Positions 58,713-64,000 of a stretch of DNA of 64,000 nt are shown here, piece by piece. The notes under the pieces were generated by a model. It was given only the letters and a program-made list of their open reading frames with translations. It had not been told where the DNA came from and did no database searches. Origin of the DNA: Sinotaia quadrata. Lineage: Eukaryota; Mollusca; Gastropoda; Architaenioglossa; Viviparidae. Position 1 is the stretch's first letter. Each line of letters begins with the position of its first letter. A program made the position numbers and the translations under genes. Location: positions 90,337,558 to 90,401,557 of the forward strand of contig CM054178.1 of NCBI GenBank assembly GCA_028829895.1, written 5' to 3'.

Positions 58713-60296
58713 GTTTTCGGAGACAAGCCTTTCCTTCAATGTTGTACAGAAAAAGGGGGTAATCAGGAAAATTTATTTTTAAAAAAATTCTTTTATTATC
58801 TCCATTTGCCTATCACGTGATGTACCAGATGTTCGCAAGTGTCGTAAGCGAACGAATGATGTGTCAATTATGTGCACTGTCAGCGAGTTTGTTTATTTTG
58901 TGCTTTCAACACAAAATTCATTTGATTAATTATATAGTTGGATAATTATGTAAGCAATATGTAGAAAACGTCTTTAGTTTTTTTAACGTTTCTTATTACA
59001 AATTTAAGTAGGAACCTCAGCGTAATGCATCTACGTTAGGTTAGAAAAGTAGAAATACACACGCAATTTTTCTCTAAAGGAGTAATAACTTGGTTTACAT
59101 AAAAAGACTATCTTGAGTTATTTTATCTCCAATGTGAATATCTTGTCTGGACTACAGAGAGGTCTGAGACTATGTGTTGTTTTTCTACACCGAGTCTGGA
59201 CATCCTTCTATCTTTGTAATAAACCGGAGAAGAAAGACTTACAAGAATATTATCCACGTATTTTGCAGAGTTGGCACTTGTTTAGTCAAACATAATTCTT
59301 TTATTATGACTACCTGTGTAGCATTGTCAGTACTCTACGTTAGATGTGAACCTCGACAGTGGTTGACTCATCAGGGACTTTGAACAGTATTGATGGAGCA
59401 AAACTGGGCTGAGAGACGAATATTCTATACCACTCCTATTTTTGTAAGGTCATCACCGTAGGCAGATTTCCGTGTTCTTCATCACAGAAGGTTCCAGCAT
59501 TTTTAAATGTGGGACAAGTACAATGAGTCTTCACTAGAGAGCACGCGAGTGTACGTGCTTCACTCATCAATGGGACCGTGTTTCGTTTGTCGAGCATGTT
59601 ATTCCCAGTGCGTCGGCAACTGTGATTTGTGTTTTACCAATGTATTGGTGAGTGTGACACAGCCACTTTTTTTCATGCATCGTTTACACAGCTTTTTTAA
59701 ATTCTTCAGTAAGTAAGAAAGAATTAGCTTAGAGGTGCATTACTTAGGTAGTTCAGTTATAGTTTATAAATATTATTATCATTAACACTTTTTCATCATA
59801 AACATTTGACTTTGTTTAATCAATTATTATTACTAGCACTGGGTTTTCACCCTGAACTATTTAAAATTAACTTTAGTAAAGTATTCAGTTGTGATAGTTT
59901 TTGCGATCATCATTGCCACTATATCTGTAACTAACGTTCATCATTTGTTGACATTGGGTTTTCACCCACATTTTTTCCAGCAATGAGTTCAGCAGTGTTT
60001 CATATTTGCAGCTATCACCGCTTTGTGGTTTATCATTTATTATCTGTGTTGGGTTTCACCCCCAGATTTATAATGCTAATTATCATTAGCATTTGGTAAA
60101 TTTTTGTGATTCTCACTGCTGTTATGAATAAAATTTACTTGTATTGGGTTTTCACCCCTATAATTGTGACTATTAATTTGTTGGCAGGGTTTATTGTATA
60201 ATCAATGCTGTTCCTGTTATTGATTTCGCTAGCTTTTTATTTCATTTTATTTATCATTTTCATCATCATATTGATTTCGCTAGCTTTTTATTTCAT
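58713..60296. other. Region between piggyBac copies and the TNPO1 3' end
   Basis: 58840-59700 is moderately GC-rich with no recognised gene; AATAAACCGGAGAAG near 59220 would suit an LTR poly(A) region, but no LTR ends were found. 59840-60165 holds a degenerate repeat with GGGTTTTCACC at 59841, 59956, 60051 and 60146. A two-copy repeat (TTGATTTCGCTAGCTTTTTA) lies at 60215-60310. Confidence 0.4.
59838..60165. repeat. ~95-115-bp degenerate repeat with GGGTTTTCACCC core, 4 copies
   Basis: Cores begin at 59841, 59956, 60051 and 60146 (spacings 115, 95, 95). Surrounding sequence is only loosely conserved. Confidence 0.65.
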
Positions 60297-60302
60297 TTTA
60301 TT
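60297..60302 (-). terminator. Candidate poly(A) signal of TNPO1
   Basis: Exact AATAAA on the minus strand (TTTATT on plus), the first one past the TNPO1 stop. Further copies follow at lower coordinates, so the true cleavage site is not decided by sequence. Confidence 0.35.
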
Positions 60303-60598
60303 CATCATATTCATCATCATTTTCATTTTCATCACTCTTGTTCCCCATAAATGTGTATGGATGTTTTCTGAATGAACGACAGTAGCAGTATGAGAGTTAG
60401 CTCCATTTTAAAATAAATTTCTCTTAACTCTTTTTCAAGGGTTGGACTTTCATTGTGGTGAAAGTGCATGGTGCGGTTGTTTGTCCATTCGTCCCTTTCA
60501 TCCGTCAAAGAATTTTCAAGAATGAACAAAATATCATTTAAAAAATAAATAATAAGATAACATATCTAAACATACTCACATGACAGTATAAGTGAAGT

Positions 60599-60706
60599 TC
60601 ACACGCCATAATTGACAGCCAGGCGCTCACGAAGTGGCTGTGGGAATTGGTCTGAGAACTTGCTCCAGTTCTCCTCACCGACTTGAGTTTTAAACCCATG
60701 CAGAAT
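60599..60706 (-). CDS. TNPO1: TNPO1 terminal coding exon
   Basis: Acceptor gaaatcttctcag. Encodes 35 residues, [20 protein letters not shown]... LAVNYGV, then TGA (60601-60599). A minus-strand AATAAA at 60302-60297, about 300 nt past the stop, is a plausible poly(A) signal. Confidence 0.96.
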   Translation of the reverse strand: MLHGFKTQVGEENWSKFSDQFPQPLRERLAVNYGV

Positions 60707-62991
60707 CTGAGAAGATTTCAAGAAGAAATAATTATAATGCACATGCACACACACACACACAAGTTCATGCACAAGGGGGTGTAACTAATTATCAATTTTA
60801 CAAATTTTATTTTGCAGATATGAGCATAAACACACAAGATAAAAGTGTGAGAGTGAAACAGATAAGGATTCGATAACAATGATCCTAATTATAATTCTTA
60901 TAATAATCAGACATCATATAAGAATACAGGTATGTTGTATGAATTGAACTGATTAAATAATAGAAATAAAATTTATTTTTCCATATGAGAACTGACTTTT
61001 GTTATGCCACACATATATATAGGGAAAAAATATTTTTATCACATTATCTCTTTACTGGGTGGGGTGTTTTCCTTTTTTTATCTCTGTGCTGGCAAGAATT
61101 TTCAGGATTTTAGTGAGATTTAGGGTTACGTTAGTAAAAACGTCACATCTTAGGTATTAGTGAATATATTTCAATGAAATAAAATGCAAAATGAAAGGAA
61201 AGGAAAGCATCTTTATTAATATCCTTAAAGAGATAATTGATGTCTACTACTCTAGTCCGGAGTAGAAAGAGGTAAGAACATTTAGAAACTATGAAGAAGC
61301 AATAAACTTCACAAAAACTAAAATACATAAATTTTATGTTTTAAAAAATACTGCAAATGGACTCTATCCATTCACAACATTTTAACTATATATATATGAG
61401 AAGCAAGAATACCAAATTAAAAGTAGGTAAAATAATTAAAAACTATTCAAAGGGTGTTGGTGATTTGACAACTAGAACAAAACTGACATTTTGATGAACT
61501 GTATTTATAGTAAAATAAGGAATACAAATTTGAAAACTAAATTCAAAGATGCTAACTTTTTATATAAATTTTTTAAGAAACAAGGTCTATTGTTGGTTTC
61601 CTTAGCAGTGATTCACTCCAAGCTGACTGTTACTGTAGAACTGTTTATAGCATAAATATCATCAGCTCACAACTCTACTAATTTTAAAACTATTAATGTT
61701 TTATTCAAAGACTTTAATTATCAATGAAAAGCACATTGATTTTAATTATTAATTTGAACAGTACATTGATTTTGATTAATTTTTATTTTTGCAGTGCAAA
61801 ATTAGCAATACCTACAAACATTCATGATGCTTACAACCTTCTTAGTTAAGCGGATAAGTTTAATTGTTGAAAATTATTTTAAAAGTCTGTATAAATATTG
61901 AATATGCTCAAAACTTGCCAATGTATGATAATTAAATACTTATAATTTTGCATTTTATAAGTGTGTTGTTAGTGTAATTGTGTAAATGTGCAGAATGTAA
62001 TTATGAATTAGTAATTTTTAATCTCTTCTATGAAATAGAAGAATGACCAGTGCTCTGAAAGACAATTATTGTTGGCCTAAGATAACATGTCAGAATTTGC
62101 TAAAACAAATTTTGTAAACACAAACCATGAATCTAATGACAATTACTGTCAGTAAAAATTCTCTACCATAAGTGACAAAAATTTATAAAGTATTATACAA
62201 ATACATCAACTGAAAATGAAGCAAAGTGGAAGATCAACAAATCAGGATAATGCAATATATAATTCTTTGTTTTAGACAAAAATTTTAAAAATAAACAAGT
62301 TAGAATAATATTCAGTAATTTAATAAAACCATCAAGATTCTCCATTTTGACTTAATTTATACTCCCTATTTTCTATTGAAAAAAATCAAAATTGATGGCC
62401 TATATCAAAGTTTGAAATCCATGGCTGTCTTTAAATATTCGATGATCAACAGTCCTATATTTACTGATAAATTCTGAAGAGATTCAAAACCATGAATATT
62501 ATTATTACTATACATGGTTAATTTCTCACCAAATGGTCATTTCTCTCTAAATATATGCAACTAGATAAGCCCAGAATATAATTTTCAGAATCTGTTGCCT
62601 AAAGTAAAATTATTTTATTGTATGTTTTTATTTACGCCCTTGTGTGCGTGTATGTCTATTTGTGTGCGCGCGCGTGTGTGTGTTGTCAGCAAAGATCCTA
62701 TGCAAAGTGTGAATGTGCTCAGTGCATGGAGATAATAGCAGACAAAATCCTAGAAATGCTCACATTAACGTTAAGTATACCAACATCAACATCCATTACA
62801 TTCAACTGAATCTCACCTTGTAAAACATTTCTTTCAAATCCTGTTTAGGGTGCACCCAGGAGGCGATAGCATCACAGAAAAAGATGAAGTCTTGCACTAC
62901 TCCAGCAGGATTGACACCAATCATGAGGCACACCCCACGAAAGGCCGAGTCTTTCTCTTCATTGTCACGAATATTACGCAATGAGGTGCAC
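60599..62991 (-). CDS. TNPO1: Transportin-1 (karyopherin beta-2), last two coding exons, 5'-partial
   Basis: Join 62991-62817, 60706-60599 gives 93 residues of the C-terminus of transportin-1, the HEAT-repeat nuclear import receptor for PY-NLS cargo and a Ran-GTP effector acting at the nuclear pore. Segments [33 protein letters not shown] and [14 protein letters not shown], with the end [19 protein letters not shown], are near-identical to animal transportins. The upstream exon begins in phase 2 (G|TGC), so the preceding exon should end in two bases of a codon. I could not find it before 64000, so the rest of the gene lies beyond the window. TNPO1 versus its paralogue TNPO2 cannot be decided here; most invertebrates have one copy. 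Confidence 0.96.
61048..61230. mobile_element. piggyBac left-end fragment in the TNPO1 intron
   Basis: GGCAAGAATTTTCAGGATTT TAGTGAGATTTAGGGTTACG and following bases match the left 180 bp of the two piggyBac copies; the rest is absent. Confidence 0.85.
62817..62991 (-). CDS. TNPO1: TNPO1 penultimate coding exon
   Basis: Acceptor ttttgatag, donor TACAAG|GTGAGA, phase 0. Encodes [19 protein letters not shown]... [12 protein letters not shown], the last HEAT repeats of transportin. Confidence 0.96.
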
Positions 62992-64000
62992 CTATCAAAA
63001 GATGAACTTTTGGGATAAGCAGTTAGTTACAGAAATTTAGGTAAGCTTTGACACCATACTGATTTTTCTGGGAAACACTCTTCTATGGTGCAGCTAAATA
63101 AAACGTTTGTAGAAATGCAATCATGCCCTGTAAATGTACCAGCCACTAATATGTAACTGCAAATTTCTTTTGATCTCTTCCTTGATGCAAAGATTAAAAC
63201 AATTTAAAAGAATGTAATCACAGTAATAATTTTATATATAAAAAACACTATGCAAAAAAAAAAAGATAAAAATAAAATGTGCATATATAAACAGTATTAG
63301 ATACACAAATCAGTATGATGTCAAACAACTGTTTCTTACCTTTCTAAACTAATACATTTCCATTAAATCCTACCCACATTTAACAGTCTACAAATGAGCT
63401 TGCTCTTAAAATCTTGAATTTGTCTTTCTGACTCCAGGTAAATAAAAAATAAATAAAATATAAGATTAGAAAATGTTAAAGAGAGTGCAGTGAAACAATA
63501 TTAACTTAAAATAATGCACATTTCACTTTACCACTGAAACAAAATCACCCGAAGCCCTAAACAGATTACAATATATAAGCAAAACAGACAAAACCCATTC
63601 CAGAAGATGGACATTAAGTTTTAACTGAAAGGGAAATTCAAACTGTGGAATCGGAAGCTTCACAATGAATGGAGATACATTTAAAATATTTTTTTAAAAC
63701 AAAACATTTAGGTACAATATTAAATAAAACTAATGCCATGAACTACACGAAATAAAGAAACTAACAACCCAACCCATTTGTTTTTAATTTTCTCCCACAA
63801 GCAATATAAGCACAAAATACAGACTTACAAATGAGAACTGATTATATAAACGAACTGAAGTTGTGAAATTCTCTGTTTCTCAAAATGAAATGAACAATTC
63901 TATGCTACAAAAACACATTTGTCCCATTTTTTCTTGGCTTGTTTGAAAAAGTATTACAATTATTAATAAACTTTGCTAAAGATTGTGAATTATCTTACTT
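62992..64000. other. TNPO1 intron running off the window
   Basis: No upstream transportin exon recognised. The conserved residue before CTSLRN is Trp in animals, so the exon should end in TG before GT; no convincing candidate lies here. Confidence 0.45.

Noticed and set aside
63120..63150. Possible preceding TNPO1 exon ending GGCTG|GTACAT
   Set aside because: The frame gives QLHISGW, which shares only Trp and a few residues with transportin before CTSLRN, and the donor is poor.
63985..64000. Donor-like AA|GTAAGA on the minus strand at the window end
   Set aside because: The TNPO1 exon needs TG before the donor to make the conserved Trp; AA would give Lys, and there is no exon sequence left to judge.

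Overview
The window is animal nuclear DNA: AT-rich, with split genes, GT-AG introns, many minisatellites and decayed transposons. Two protein-coding genes can be reconstructed, both on the minus strand. Protein similarity and repeat content suit a lophotrochozoan such as a mollusc, but nothing in the window proves the phylum.

Gene 1 (39469 down to 3663) is a complete Patched-domain (RND/SSD) membrane protein of the PTCHD3/Ptr type. I placed 18 coding exons. All splice phases agree, the total is 2,610 nt (869 codons plus stop), and the ATG has an in-frame stop just upstream. The protein has TM1, a sterol-sensing domain, two extracellular loops and a second 6-TM block. Acidic RND residues are kept in both halves (GIGVDD in TM4, GLAVDY in TM10). 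Gene 2 (62991 down to 60599) is the 3' end of a transportin-1 (karyopherin beta-2) gene: the last two coding exons, 93 residues, ending in the typical C-terminus. Its 5' part lies beyond 64000.

Region by region: 1-1530 holds two tandem arrays downstream of gene 1. 3663-39469 is gene 1, its introns filled with about ten minisatellites, solo LTRs of one family with exact 5-bp target duplications, and a piggyBac-type MITE. 39470-60598 is intergenic and TE-rich. It holds a three-level nested insertion at 40951-45806 (Myb/SANT DNA transposon, solo LTR inside it, then a second copy of the transposon inside the LTR), a hAT MITE, a piggyBac transposase C-terminal relic and two adjacent internally deleted piggyBac elements. 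60599-64000 is the 3' end of TNPO1.

The two genes have no evident functional link. I found no operon, CRISPR array, tRNA, rRNA or convincing new molecular system. The most interesting signals are structural: the nested transposon stack, minisatellites abutting splice sites of gene 1, a 49-bp satellite with a roughly 147-bp higher-order period, a 12-copy 83-bp array with no visible unit divergence, and a frame-deciding choice between two 5' splice sites 5 nt apart in exon 4.
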